64,000 nucleotides of DNA, from positions 434,001 through 498,000 of the forward strand of contig NZ_JACHBW010000002.1 in the NCBI RefSeq assembly GCF_014200455.1, read 5' to 3'. Both the position numbers and the translations under genes were made by a program. Below the pieces are notes generated by a model. It worked only from the letters and a program-made list of their open reading frames with translations, ran no database searches and was not told where the DNA came from. How positions within the stretch are numbered: position 1 is the first letter of the stretch; each line of letters opens with the position of its first letter. Positions 43,628 through 51,835 of the stretch are shown one piece after another. Source of the DNA: Paraburkholderia bannensis (lineage in GTDB: Bacteria > Pseudomonadota > Gammaproteobacteria > Burkholderiales > Burkholderiaceae).

Positions 43628-43774
43628 AGATCCTCCGATTGGGTTGATGGTTTCGTATCGGGCAATCTCCGCTGTTTCGTTGATTGCTTACGATGTAGCC
43701 ATTTTTCCAATCGGAAGACTTCGGCGGAACGAACAGATCAAATCTGGAATCGCCATCTGATCTGTTCCTGGTCC

Positions 43775-44569
43775 CTACTTCTTTGGAAACACCCCATGAA
43801 TGGTGTTCGCGACATAGCCATCGAACTGCGCCTTATACCGCGCGATCTGCTTTTTGAACGAATCCAGTTCCAGCATGCTCAGCTTGCCATTCCGCAGACG
43901 CTCCTCCTGATCGGCCTCCAGCTCCCAGTCAAAACCTAGTTGGGTCTTCAGTTCGAGCGCCATGACTTCGAGCGCTGTCCCTGCGTTCGAATCAGGAAAC
44001 CAAACGTGTTGTTGCGCCGCAGCATGCACATAGAACGACTTCTTTACCGTCTGAAAGGTTCTCTGGTCGATGCGGCCTTCCGGCGCGTACAGTTCATATT
44101 TGGGCTTCGGTGTGGTACGCAGATCGGCGTAGTTCTGCTCGATGAACTCCGTGACGACTCGCAGCAGGTCATTCTTAGACACGGCGGCTGGGATTTGGAT
44201 GGCGATGGCCCCGCGTTCAACATCGGCAGAACGGGAGAGCGTCTTCACCGCTGGTTCATTGATAAAAAACAGGTGCCGCCGATCAAACAGCCATTCTCGC
44301 CACGACGATTCGTTCTTGTACAGCCGCTTGCCGAGGTGGATGTCACCCCAGTCCTCGTACAGTTCGGCGATGCGTTCGAACCGGCTTTCCAGCATGGAAC
44401 AAATGGCCGTGTCGCCATTGCGGCGGGCTTCGCAGTACGCCTTGTAGTCGGCGTTTTCCTTAAAGTAGCGATACCACCACCAGAGCCAGTCGCTCGCAGT
44501 GTCGTTGATCGTGAAATCCGGCTTCGTTCGACCGTCAGCGGATTCCGACGAGTAAGTGATTCGGAACAT
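43775..44569 (-). CDS. Hypothetical protein, island-type
   Basis: 264 residues from ATG 44569; an upstream TTG (44617) is possible. The N-terminal part contains DWLWWWYRYFKENADYKAYCEARRNGDTAICSMLESRFERIAELYEDWGDI; the C-terminal part is helical (LELDSFKKQIARYKAQFDGYVANTIHG). The Trp-rich YxxYCxAR wording is familiar from phage- and plasmid-type proteins of unknown role. No catalytic motif seen. Confidence 0.6.
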   Translation of the reverse strand: MFRITYSSESADGRTKPDFTINDTASDWLWWWYRYFKENADYKAYCEARRNGDTAICSMLESRFERIAELYEDWGDIHLGKRLYKNESSWREWLFDRRHLFFINEPAVKTLSRSADVERGAIAIQIPAAVSKNDLLRVVTEFIEQNYADLRTTPKPKYELYAPEGRIDQRTFQTVKKSFYVHAAAQQHVWFPDSNAGTALEVMALELKTQLGFDWELEADQEERLRNGKLSMLELDSFKKQIARYKAQFDGYVANTIHGVFPKK

Positions 44570-44740
44570 CGATGCAATCTGCTCGGAATTCGCTGCCACG
44601 GTAGCTTCAACGCCCAAAAGACATCGAATCTAGCGCAGCAAGCTTTCGATAAGCAAGGGCGGAGGCTTGAAGCGCTGCGGAGAGCCCCGATAAATACCGA
44701 CACAGGCTCGAACTGTATCGGGCATCAAACCGGAGACAAT

Positions 44741-45007
44741 ATGGACGAATTCGAACGACTACAGGCAGCGATTGCCGAACACAAAAGACGCTGGAAGGAA
44801 AAGTACGGCTGGTATGACGTGCCGCGAGAGTACCCGACTATGGAAGAGGAAATGCGCCGCGAAAGGGAATTGAAGGAAATTCGCGCGACCAACGCATACA
44901 TTCGAAAGCACATCCGGAGCGCACCGGACGCCTACGACAGCAAAAACGACGATTGGTCATTGCTCAACCAGAACCCTACGTCGGTCGATCGTTGCGCCCA
45001 CAAGTAA
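44741..45007 (+). CDS. Small charged hypothetical protein
   Basis: 88 residues with CGGAGA eight bases before the ATG. It is highly charged and helical (EFERLQAAIAEHKRRWKEKYGWYDVPREYP, then MRRERELKEIRATNAYIRKHIR). It is divergent from the 43775 gene across about 171 bp. Family unknown. Confidence 0.62.
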   Translation: MDEFERLQAAIAEHKRRWKEKYGWYDVPREYPTMEEEMRRERELKEIRATNAYIRKHIRSAPDAYDSKNDDWSLLNQNPTSVDRCAHK

Positions 45008-45123
45008 CCGGCTATGGGAAATTGTCGGTCGTTAGAACAGCCCTTCGCGACCGTTCGAAGGCGCTGCAACTCAGGATCAAGCCAAGGTCGGCGCGTTCTG
45101 CGAATTGCGTGATCCCATGTCGC

Positions 45124-45175
45124 GGTGTCAACTCATGATCAACAATAGCTTACAGACAGAAAATTGGTTGACACC
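45124..45175. repeat. About 53-bp repeat, copy 3 (right pair)
   Basis: 52 bp with ends GGTGTCAAC and GTTGACACC, a perfect dyad extended by one flanking C-G pair. The centre retains ATAGCTTACA, similar to copies 1 and 2. Confidence 0.8.
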
Positions 45176-45218
45176 GGTGGCCCACATGCCGAGCTATCGT
45201 CAGCCCATCTGCAATCGC

Positions 45219-45270
45219 GGTGTCAACTCGCGACCCCGATACTTATCACACCAATAGTTTTGTTTGCACC
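45219..45270. repeat. About 53-bp repeat, copy 4 (right pair)
   Basis: 52 bp starting 95 bp after copy 3, with ends GGTGTCAACTC and GTTTGCACC. It is the most diverged copy. TCGCGGTGTCAACTC is shared at the left end with copies 2 and 3. Confidence 0.75.
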
Positions 45271-45330
45271 GCAGACTCGCTGCTGGGCTAACAGGACAGC
45301 AGTCGAATCGTTCGCCCATAGCGAAAGTCC

Positions 45331-47139
45331 TCAGACCTTCGATGTGCGACTCGCAATGTTGACGATGATGCTTTGCGGATCGTCGTGATCGGGATAGATC
45401 GAGCGAACGCCACCGGATTTTCCGTAGATATTAAAATGACGGCCCTTGGATGCGTTCGGATCGTACCGTCCACGCTTGCCCTGTCCTAGTCGCTTCGGCG
45501 CTGTTCGATGGGTTTCCGCCAAATATATGTCGGCGCGTTTTTTTGAATATCCTTGTGCGATCAAACTGTCGCGCCGTTGATCGATTTCCGCCTGCGTATA
45601 AATCGTTCCTGCTGGAAACACGTCGATTCGATGGATCATGTGGCGAAGATGTTCGGCTAGGGCCGCACGCACATCGAAGCGCGTCTGTTCATCCATCGTA
45701 TTCATGCGTTCAATCAGTGCACGAACGTCGGCGACTTTTTCCGCACGATACTGCGAAGACGTTAGCGCAATACTCAACTGCTTGTCCAATTCGTCTAGCG
45801 CGTCCGTTTTCTCAAGAAGCTGAAGCTCCAACTCTCTGATTCGAGTGAGAATCGTCATGGGCGTATCGCCCATTTCAGCGAGCGCCGTCAAACGATTCAG
45901 CCTTGTCTGGATGTCATCGACCTCAGCTTTTGCTGCCGCCACTAGCTGGTTAAGCGAGAGCGTGACGTTATTCGATTGCGCGTCTATAGCCTCATCGCGA
46001 ATAAAATTGTCGAGCTGCACACCCTGACAGAAAGTGAGGAAGCTAGTCTCGAAGGCCGTATATTCCCACTGAACGCCATAGCAGTTATGACCGCGTCGTG
46101 CACCATCGCAGCCGAGGGATTTCCTCATTGGTCGAGGCGTGCCGTCTGCCTTGTTGCTCCTAGCACTGCCGAGCATGACGATGCTACTTCCGCAATAACC
46201 GCACTTTACGAGGCCGCTGAACAGGTTAGGGACATCATTTCCCTTCCTCGCCTTCCCGCCGCTGTCGGTCCGTCGCCCTTGGCGTATCGACTGAAGCAGA
46301 AAAAAATCCTCTTTCGTAATGATTGCCGGGAAATAGTCTCCAACAGGGTCTCCATCCGGGATGGTCTTCCCTTCAACCCGGGTGTGCATCTGGAACGCGC
46401 CATAGAGCGCATGGGATGCCAGAATTTTATCGACCGATGATGCTTGCCATCCCTTAGCCGATTTCGTGAATGTCGGAATTTCCTCTGCATTCAGTCGCTT
46501 GTTTATTGCCGTATTGCCAAGACCGCCGCGCGACCAGTCAACAATCTTTCGTACAGTTTCGACCCGTTCGGGAATGAATTCGAACCTGCTACGGTCTTCA
46601 CTTAGGCGCATCCATTGTGGGCATCGAGCGGTTAGCTTCTTCTCTTCGATCTTCTCTCGCTTGTTGTCCCAGACAGCCTTCAGCCGACGACTCTTCATTG
46701 CAGATTCTTCATGCGCCCGCGCCATGATGGAAAGCGAGCCAATCAGATTGCCGAAGTTGCTCCGAAGGCTCTCTTGGCTATAAACCATTCGGTCGGCGAG
46801 CGTCACTATCGTGATGCCCTGTTTCAGGATGTCGGAGAATACGGCGAACGCATCCAGCACTTCCGCGCGCGAAAGCCGGTCCAGCGATTCCACAAGCAAG
46901 AATGAACCGGGTTCAACGCGACCGCGTTTGATAGCTTCGAGGAATCCACCCAATGCGCCGCGAGTGACGTTGGAGCGATCAAACGCAGACAGGCCGAGAT
47001 CCCGGAAATGCAAGGTGGTATCGAGGGTCAGGCCGTGCTCTTCGACGTAGGCCTGCGATATCTCAGTTTGCCGCCGCAGCGAGTCGCCTTTTAGCTGATC
47101 TGGTGTGGAAAACCGGACATAGGAGTAGGCCGTCGGCAA
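45331..47139 (-). CDS. Large serine integrase
   Basis: 602 residues from a TTG at 47139; the usual opening MPTAYSYVRFSTPDQLKGDSLRRQ appears directly. The nucleophile is Ser11 in SYVRFSTPDQ. The catalytic domain includes LLVESLDRLSRAEVLDAF. A recombinase domain (about 180-290), a zinc ribbon (GLVKCGYCGSS...CDGARRGHNC, about 312-355) and a coiled coil (about 390-470, RIRELELQLLEKTDALDELDKQL) follow. It starts about 75 bp from attR, the classic layout, and should catalyse insertion into comF. Confidence 0.93.
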   Translation of the reverse strand: MPTAYSYVRFSTPDQLKGDSLRRQTEISQAYVEEHGLTLDTTLHFRDLGLSAFDRSNVTRGALGGFLEAIKRGRVEPGSFLLVESLDRLSRAEVLDAFAVFSDILKQGITIVTLADRMVYSQESLRSNFGNLIGSLSIMARAHEESAMKSRRLKAVWDNKREKIEEKKLTARCPQWMRLSEDRSRFEFIPERVETVRKIVDWSRGGLGNTAINKRLNAEEIPTFTKSAKGWQASSVDKILASHALYGAFQMHTRVEGKTIPDGDPVGDYFPAIITKEDFFLLQSIRQGRRTDSGGKARKGNDVPNLFSGLVKCGYCGSSIVMLGSARSNKADGTPRPMRKSLGCDGARRGHNCYGVQWEYTAFETSFLTFCQGVQLDNFIRDEAIDAQSNNVTLSLNQLVAAAKAEVDDIQTRLNRLTALAEMGDTPMTILTRIRELELQLLEKTDALDELDKQLSIALTSSQYRAEKVADVRALIERMNTMDEQTRFDVRAALAEHLRHMIHRIDVFPAGTIYTQAEIDQRRDSLIAQGYSKKRADIYLAETHRTAPKRLGQGKRGRYDPNASKGRHFNIYGKSGGVRSIYPDHDDPQSIIVNIASRTSKV

Positions 47140-47210
47140 GGCTGCACCTGTTGATGGGGCTGGATGGGGTACACATTATATCCAGCCCTGTGTAATATGT
47201 ACTCATGTAC

Positions 47211-47226
47211 CCGATGTTATTACATC
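47211..47226. other. Right attachment site (attR) of the island
   Basis: CCCGATGTTATTACAT, matching attL in 13 of 16 positions; the shared ATTA is 47219-47222. Bases to the right belong to comF (VVDDV codons) and bases to the left to the island. Confidence 0.8.
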
Positions 47227-48078
47227 GTCGACCACGCCGATATGCAGGCCGCGCAGCGCGCAGTCGCCGTCCTTTAGCGCAAACGCGCGGCCCACGTTGC
47301 GACGGCGCGTATCCCGGTCGAGCCGCGATTGCGCCGCCGTGTGCAGCGTGCGACGCACCAGCGTGGCGTCGGCGCGCGCACCGAGCGCGCGGGCGAGCGG
47401 CTTCGCGATCTGCCACGCCTGGTTATAGCCGCGCGCGATCAGGCGTTCGCGCGAGAGCGGCACCGGCACGATCAGCGTGGGGGCGTCGGCGGGATCGAGC
47501 GCGTCGTCGGCCGCGCGGGCGAGGCGTCGGGCGAATTCCTCGCCAAGCCCAAGCCGCGCACGAAACTTCAGGCCGCGCGCGAGTGCGTCGAGCGGCGCGC
47601 GGTAGTCGGCGAGCGCGACGGTCGCGTCGAAGGCGGGCGGTGCCTTCAGGCAAGCGTCGCAATGACGTTGTCCCCCGCGAGGTCGCCCTTGATGGCTGCG
47701 ACTGCTGGAAAGCGGCAGCGCGCAGACCGCGCAGCGTAGTCGCGCCTCATTCCAGTACGCCGCGTCGCAGGCTGCGCAGAGCACCGTATCCCACTTGCGA
47801 AGGCCGCCGCGCGGGCTTGCCGCAGTGCTGCGCAACCTGCGCGAGCGTCGCGGCAAATTGCCGCATAATGGGCAGGCACTGGGCAACAAAGTGGCTAAGG
47901 AGTTCGGTAGCAGATCCGACAGCACTAACTGGACGAGCCGCGGCCAGCGCTTGCGTGCGTCACCGCCGTCACGCCACGCGCGCATCGCCGTCGTCCGGCA
48001 AGCGCGTTGCGCATGCGGCGACGGACTGGACGTCTCTGAAGACGTCGTCGATGGTGGCAAATCGGACGGCGGCGGCAT
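47223..48078 (-). pseudogene. comF: comF, 5' part (split by mobile element)
   Basis: N-terminal and middle part of a ComF-family competence protein. Zinc-type Cys pairs are visible (CPLCGN, CAAC, CAVC, CDAC). The segment FKFRARLGLGEEFARRL precedes the PRTase-like core with VPVPLSRERLIARGYNQAWQIAKPLARALGARA and QSRLDRDTRRRNVGRAF, the ComF family signature. Read-through adds ITSGT and a stop at 47203 from island DNA. ATG 48078 is used here; ATG 47985 is an alternative. It is broken, so DNA uptake or natural transformation may be impaired. Confidence 0.88.
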
Positions 48079-48162
48079 CGTAGGACGGCCCAAAGCGGGC
48101 GAGTGAACTGAAAGGACAGGAGTGAGCGAGTATACTTCGCAGACTTCGCCAATACGACCGAC

Positions 48163-49167
48163 ATGTCCCCGTCTCACCCCAGACCCGGCCGTCCGGCCTA
48201 TGATCCGCGCTATTTGCAGCGGATTTTCGACCGCCGTGCGGCGACTTTCGACGAGGTTGCGTTCCTGCCGCGCGAAATTGCTGAGCGCATGCGCGAGCGC
48301 CTCGAATACATCAAGGTTAGCCCCTCGTGCGTGCTCGACCTGGGCTGCGGCCCAGGTGACGATCTCCCCGCGCTGCGCGAGCGCTTCCCCGAAGCGCCCG
48401 TGTTCGGTGCCGATCTCTCTTTCGCGATGCTGGAGCGCGCCCGCGCGCACGATGCGGGCGACACCAGCTGGCGGCGCTTTCTGCCGGCTTCCATCGGCCG
48501 CGCGCTCGGCGCACGCAGGCCGCGTTTCGCGCAGGCGGATTTCGCCGCGCTGCCGTTTGCGCATGGCGCGTTCGAGCTGCTGTGGTCAAATCTCGCGCTG
48601 CACTGGCATCCGCGTCCGGACCTCGTGTTCGGCGAATGGCAGCGTGTACTCAAGGTGAACGGCCTGCTCATGTTCAGCACGCTCGGGCCGGATACGCTCA
48701 AGGAACTGCGCGGCGCCTACGCCGAAGTCGAGGCCGCGCACGGCGCGCCCATGCCGCCGCATGTGATCGATTTCGTCGATATGCACGATCTTGGCGACAT
48801 GCTGGTCGAGAACGGTTTCGAGATACCGGTGATGGATCAGGAAACGCTCACTGTCACGTACAAGACGCCGGAAAAGCTGCTCGCCGATGTGCGCCGCTGG
48901 GGCGCGTATCCGTTCGCGCGCGCCTTTGGCGATGCAGGTGAGGCGGGCGAGGGCAATGCGCCGGGCGCGTCGCGACGCCTGCACCGCGCACTGTTGGCCG
49001 CACTCGAAGCGCGCCGCCTGAGCGACGGGCCGAACGCCGGCACCATCCCGTTGACTTTCGAGATCATCTACGGGCACGCGTGGAAAGCCGTGCCGCGCAC
49101 GACCGCGGAAGGCCACGGCATCGTGCGCATCGAAGATATCGGCCGAGGTTCGGCAAGGAATCGGTGA
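48163..49167 (+). CDS. BioC-like SAM-dependent methyltransferase
   Basis: 334 residues. The Rossmann motif I is VLDLGCGPGDDLPAL, followed by VFGADLSFAML and SNLALHWHPRPDLVFGEWQRVLKVNGLLMFSTLGPDTL. FDRRAATFDEVAFLPREIAERM near the start fits BioC (malonyl-ACP O-methyltransferase) proteins. It is divergent from comF. No other biotin genes are in the window, so BioC is likely but not certain. Confidence 0.75.
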   Translation: MSPSHPRPGRPAYDPRYLQRIFDRRAATFDEVAFLPREIAERMRERLEYIKVSPSCVLDLGCGPGDDLPALRERFPEAPVFGADLSFAMLERARAHDAGDTSWRRFLPASIGRALGARRPRFAQADFAALPFAHGAFELLWSNLALHWHPRPDLVFGEWQRVLKVNGLLMFSTLGPDTLKELRGAYAEVEAAHGAPMPPHVIDFVDMHDLGDMLVENGFEIPVMDQETLTVTYKTPEKLLADVRRWGAYPFARAFGDAGEAGEGNAPGASRRLHRALLAALEARRLSDGPNAGTIPLTFEIIYGHAWKAVPRTTAEGHGIVRIEDIGRGSARNR

Positions 49168-49283
49168 CGTAATAAGGGGGCTTTCGTTATGCCTGAAATT
49201 AGCGCCTGACAAGCCCTCAAAATACTATTGAAAAATCGCTGGAAGGCCCGTCGATATTGGGTTTCCGGCCGATTGAGCCTTGC

Positions 49284-49312
49284 TTGTGGGGGCTGGGGAT
49301 CGCGCCTATAAT
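49284..49312 (+). promoter_or_regulatory. Likely sigma-70 promoter of the cytochrome oxidase cluster
   Basis: TTGTGG, 17 bp, then consensus TATAAT (49307-49312), 130 bp upstream of the first gene of the cox cluster. Confidence 0.6.
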
Positions 49313-49441
49313 GCGTCGGTCTGCAGGCGGCGGGGCGGGATGGTTTTTCGTGCAACGCCGCCGCGCCTCCAGATTCTCCTCAGTTGTGCAAGGCGCAAAG
49401 CGGCGATAGTCTGAGGATGTTGCAGTGGGGGGAAACGAGCG

Positions 49442-49918
49442 ATGCAGACATCTGATCTGCTGGCGAGTCCGGCACCGGTCCTCAAGGACTGGACGATGAA
49501 GCGCAATTGTTCGGTTTCGCCCAGGCAATTCGTGTTGTTCTATTTGTCGCTGGCGCTGGTCTCCATCGCGATCGCCGTTCTGCTGTTGATCCACGGCGCC
49601 TGGCTGGTTTTGCCGTTCACTGGCATCGATCTGTTGGTCGTTGGGGGCGCCTTCGCCATCTATGCGCGCCATGCTGTCGATTACGAACGAATCAGGCTTT
49701 ATCCGAACCGGCTGGTGATCGAGCAGATGAGCGCCGACGCGCTCACACAGTTCGAATTCAATCCCCGCTGGGTCCGGGTCGAGCCGGGCGCCACCCCACG
49801 CGACCCGGTGCGTCTCGTGTCCCGCGGCCAGGCGGTCGCTGTCGGGTTGCATTTGCCGCAGTATCGGCGAGCGCAGTTCGCGCGGGAACTGCGCTCGTGG
49901 CTTGCGCGCGCGATCTGA
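49442..49918 (+). CDS. DUF2244 membrane protein
   Basis: 158 residues, ATG after GGGGGGAAACGAGCG. Two adjacent membrane helices (FVLFYLSLALVSIAIAVLLLI and LVLPFTGIDLLVVGGAFAIYA) are followed by a cytoplasmic domain (YERIRLYPNRLVIEQ...FNPRWVRVEPG...RELRSWLARAI), typical of DUF2244. It occurs at the start of cox clusters; its role is unknown. Confidence 0.85.
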   Translation: MQTSDLLASPAPVLKDWTMKRNCSVSPRQFVLFYLSLALVSIAIAVLLLIHGAWLVLPFTGIDLLVVGGAFAIYARHAVDYERIRLYPNRLVIEQMSADALTQFEFNPRWVRVEPGATPRDPVRLVSRGQAVAVGLHLPQYRRAQFARELRSWLARAI

Positions 49919-50035
49919 ATTTATGCGCGGCGTGAGTCATTCACGACGCGGCGTGTGCGCCCCCAGGGCGCGACCTGGTTGCAAAACCTTCCTGCGGGGT
50001 CGAGGGTTTGAATGGAATTTATGGGTAAGGAAGCT

Positions 50036-51625
50036 ATGAAAACAATCAAGCGAGCCCTACAGGGCGTGCTGGCGTGCAGCGGACTTGTCTTCGCCGGCGC
50101 GGCACTCGCAGTCGGAGACAGTCCAGGCGGCCCAGCGGTCAACGAGATCAATCTCCAACCCCCCGTCACGCGCATCGCAGAAGAGCTTTACAACCTTCAT
50201 ACGATGATGCTGATCCTATGCACGGTGATTTTCATCGGCGTATTCGGCGTCATGTTCTATTCGATCTTTGCGCACCGCAAATCGAAGGGCCATCAGGCTT
50301 CGCATTTCCACGAAAGCACGACCGTCGAAATCATCTGGACGATCGTACCGTTCATCATCGTCGTGCTGATGGCGCTGCCGGCCACAAAGGCCGTGGTGGC
50401 CATGAAGGACACCTCCAACGCCGATATCACCGTGAAGGTGACGGGCTATCAGTGGAAGTGGGCCTATGACTACGTGAAGGGGCCGGGCGAGGGCATCAAC
50501 TTCTACTCGACGCTTACCACGCCGCGCAGCGAAGTGAACGGCCTCGCGCCGATCACCGATACGTATCTCCAGGAAGTCGACAACGCGCTCGTCGTGCCGG
50601 TCAACAAGAAGATCCGCGTTATCACGACGGCCAACGACGTGGTGCACTCGTGGTACGTGCCAGCGTTCGGCGTGAAGCAGGATGCGATTCCGGGCTTCGT
50701 GCGCGACACCTGGTTCAAGGCGGAGAAGGTGGGCACCTATCGCGGCTTCTGCACGGAGCTGTGCGGCAAGGAACACGCCTACATGCCGGTGGTGGTCAAC
50801 GTGCTTTCGGATGACGACTACGCCAAATGGGTGCAGACGCAGAAGGCGAAGATGGCCGCGGCCAACGACGACCCGAACAAGACCTACACGATGGCCGAGC
50901 TCAAGGAGCGCGGCGAGAAGGTCTACGCGTCGAACTGCGCGGTGTGCCACCAGCCCACGGGCAAGGGCGCGGGCGCGTTCCCGGCGCTCGACGGCAGCAA
51001 GGTCGCCAACGGCCCGATCGCCGGACATGTGAGCATCGTGCTCAAGGGCAAGAACGCGATGCCGTCCTGGGCGCCCACGCTCAACGACGTGGAAATTGCT
51101 TCGGTCATCACATTCGAGCGCAACGCGTGGGGCAACCACACGGGCGACATCCTGCAGCCGCGTCAGGTGGCCGATGCGCGCAACGGCAAGCTGCCCGAAG
51201 GCGGCGGCACGATGGCTGCGGCGGGCGCGAGCAGCGATGCCGCAGCCAGCGCGCCGGCTGCGGCGGCCAGCGGCGCGGATCAGGCCTCGGGCGCGGCGCA
51301 AAGCAGCGCTTCGCTGCCCGCAAGCGTGTATTTCGAAGTGGGCAAGAGCACGCTGCCGGGCGACGCGAAGGACGCGATCCAGGCAGCCGCGGATTACGCG
51401 AAGGCGCATCCGGACGCGAAGTTCACGCTCTCGGGCTACACCGACGCGAGCGGCAAGGCCAGCGCCAACGCCGACCTCGCGAAGCGCCGCGCGCAAGCCG
51501 TGCGCGACGCGCTGAAGGCCGCGGGCATCGCCGAGGATCACATTATTCTGAAGAAGCCGGAAACCATCACTGGTGGTGCGGACGCGAAGGAAGCGCGCCG
51601 TGTGGAAATCGCCCCGGCTGCATAA
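50036..51625 (+). CDS. coxB: Cytochrome c oxidase subunit II with cytochrome c and OmpA-like domains
   Basis: 529 residues from ATG 50036 (TAAGGAAG upstream; ATG 50012 is possible). A signal peptide and two membrane helices lead into the CuA cupredoxin domain with His204, Cys239, Cys243, His247 and Met250 (FCTELCGKEHAYM). A cytochrome c domain follows with CAVCH (301-305) and the probable Met342 ligand. After an Ala/Ser linker, residues 430-526 form an OmpA/MotB-type domain (VYFEVGKSTLPGDAK...LSGYTDASGKASANADLAKRR). This last domain is unusual in the wider CoxB family and may bind peptidoglycan. Confidence 0.95.
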   Translation: MKTIKRALQGVLACSGLVFAGAALAVGDSPGGPAVNEINLQPPVTRIAEELYNLHTMMLILCTVIFIGVFGVMFYSIFAHRKSKGHQASHFHESTTVEIIWTIVPFIIVVLMALPATKAVVAMKDTSNADITVKVTGYQWKWAYDYVKGPGEGINFYSTLTTPRSEVNGLAPITDTYLQEVDNALVVPVNKKIRVITTANDVVHSWYVPAFGVKQDAIPGFVRDTWFKAEKVGTYRGFCTELCGKEHAYMPVVVNVLSDDDYAKWVQTQKAKMAAANDDPNKTYTMAELKERGEKVYASNCAVCHQPTGKGAGAFPALDGSKVANGPIAGHVSIVLKGKNAMPSWAPTLNDVEIASVITFERNAWGNHTGDILQPRQVADARNGKLPEGGGTMAAAGASSDAAASAPAAAASGADQASGAAQSSASLPASVYFEVGKSTLPGDAKDAIQAAADYAKAHPDAKFTLSGYTDASGKASANADLAKRRAQAVRDALKAAGIAEDHIILKKPETITGGADAKEARRVEIAPAA

Positions 51626-51835
51626 GCTGCAATCTGGCGGTTGCACAAGCAGTCCATAACGAATCTGATAACAAGAAACTCGCAGTACGCTGTAAAAAAG
51701 CGGGCACAAGCAGCGACAACGCAAGCGCGCCAACACTGCAGTAAGAGACGCAAAGCAATTTGCTTCAGCAACTAAATTGCATGGGGCCGTAGTCAGGCGG
51801 TAACGCGCCAATTCCGGCCGACAGGAGAAAGAGTC

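Larger units (their letters stand above)
45008..45330. other. Non-coding region with the right repeat pair
   Basis: 323 bp without a gene between the 44741 gene and the 3' end of the integrase. It contains a hairpin (about 45036-45067, CAGCCCTTCG pairing with CGAAGGCGCTG through one bulge) and repeat copies 3 and 4. The hairpin-then-two-repeats layout matches 38372-38631. Confidence 0.65.
24074..47222. mobile_element. About 23.15-kb integrated element inside comF
   Basis: The boundaries are set by the split comF frame and the imperfect 16-bp repeats at both ends. The content is: large serine integrase next to the right end, candidate restriction-modification genes, XRE regulator, secreted-protein operon, SIR2, serine recombinase plus two ParB-like proteins, a tyrosine recombinase, H-NS-like protein, and a primase-helicase replication protein. 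Codon use is visibly less GC-biased than in the flanks, most strongly in the methyltransferase region. No virion or conjugation genes were recognised. Confidence 0.9.

Noticed and set aside
38484..45270. Repeats as integron attC sites
   Set aside because: The ends show CAAC and GTTG but not the RYYYAAC and GTTRRRY core boxes, no IntI-type integrase is present, and the genes between the pairs form minus-strand operons and not single cassettes.
24074..47222. Island as a complete prophage
   Set aside because: No capsid, portal, terminase, tail or lysis genes were recognised, despite the phage-like integrase.
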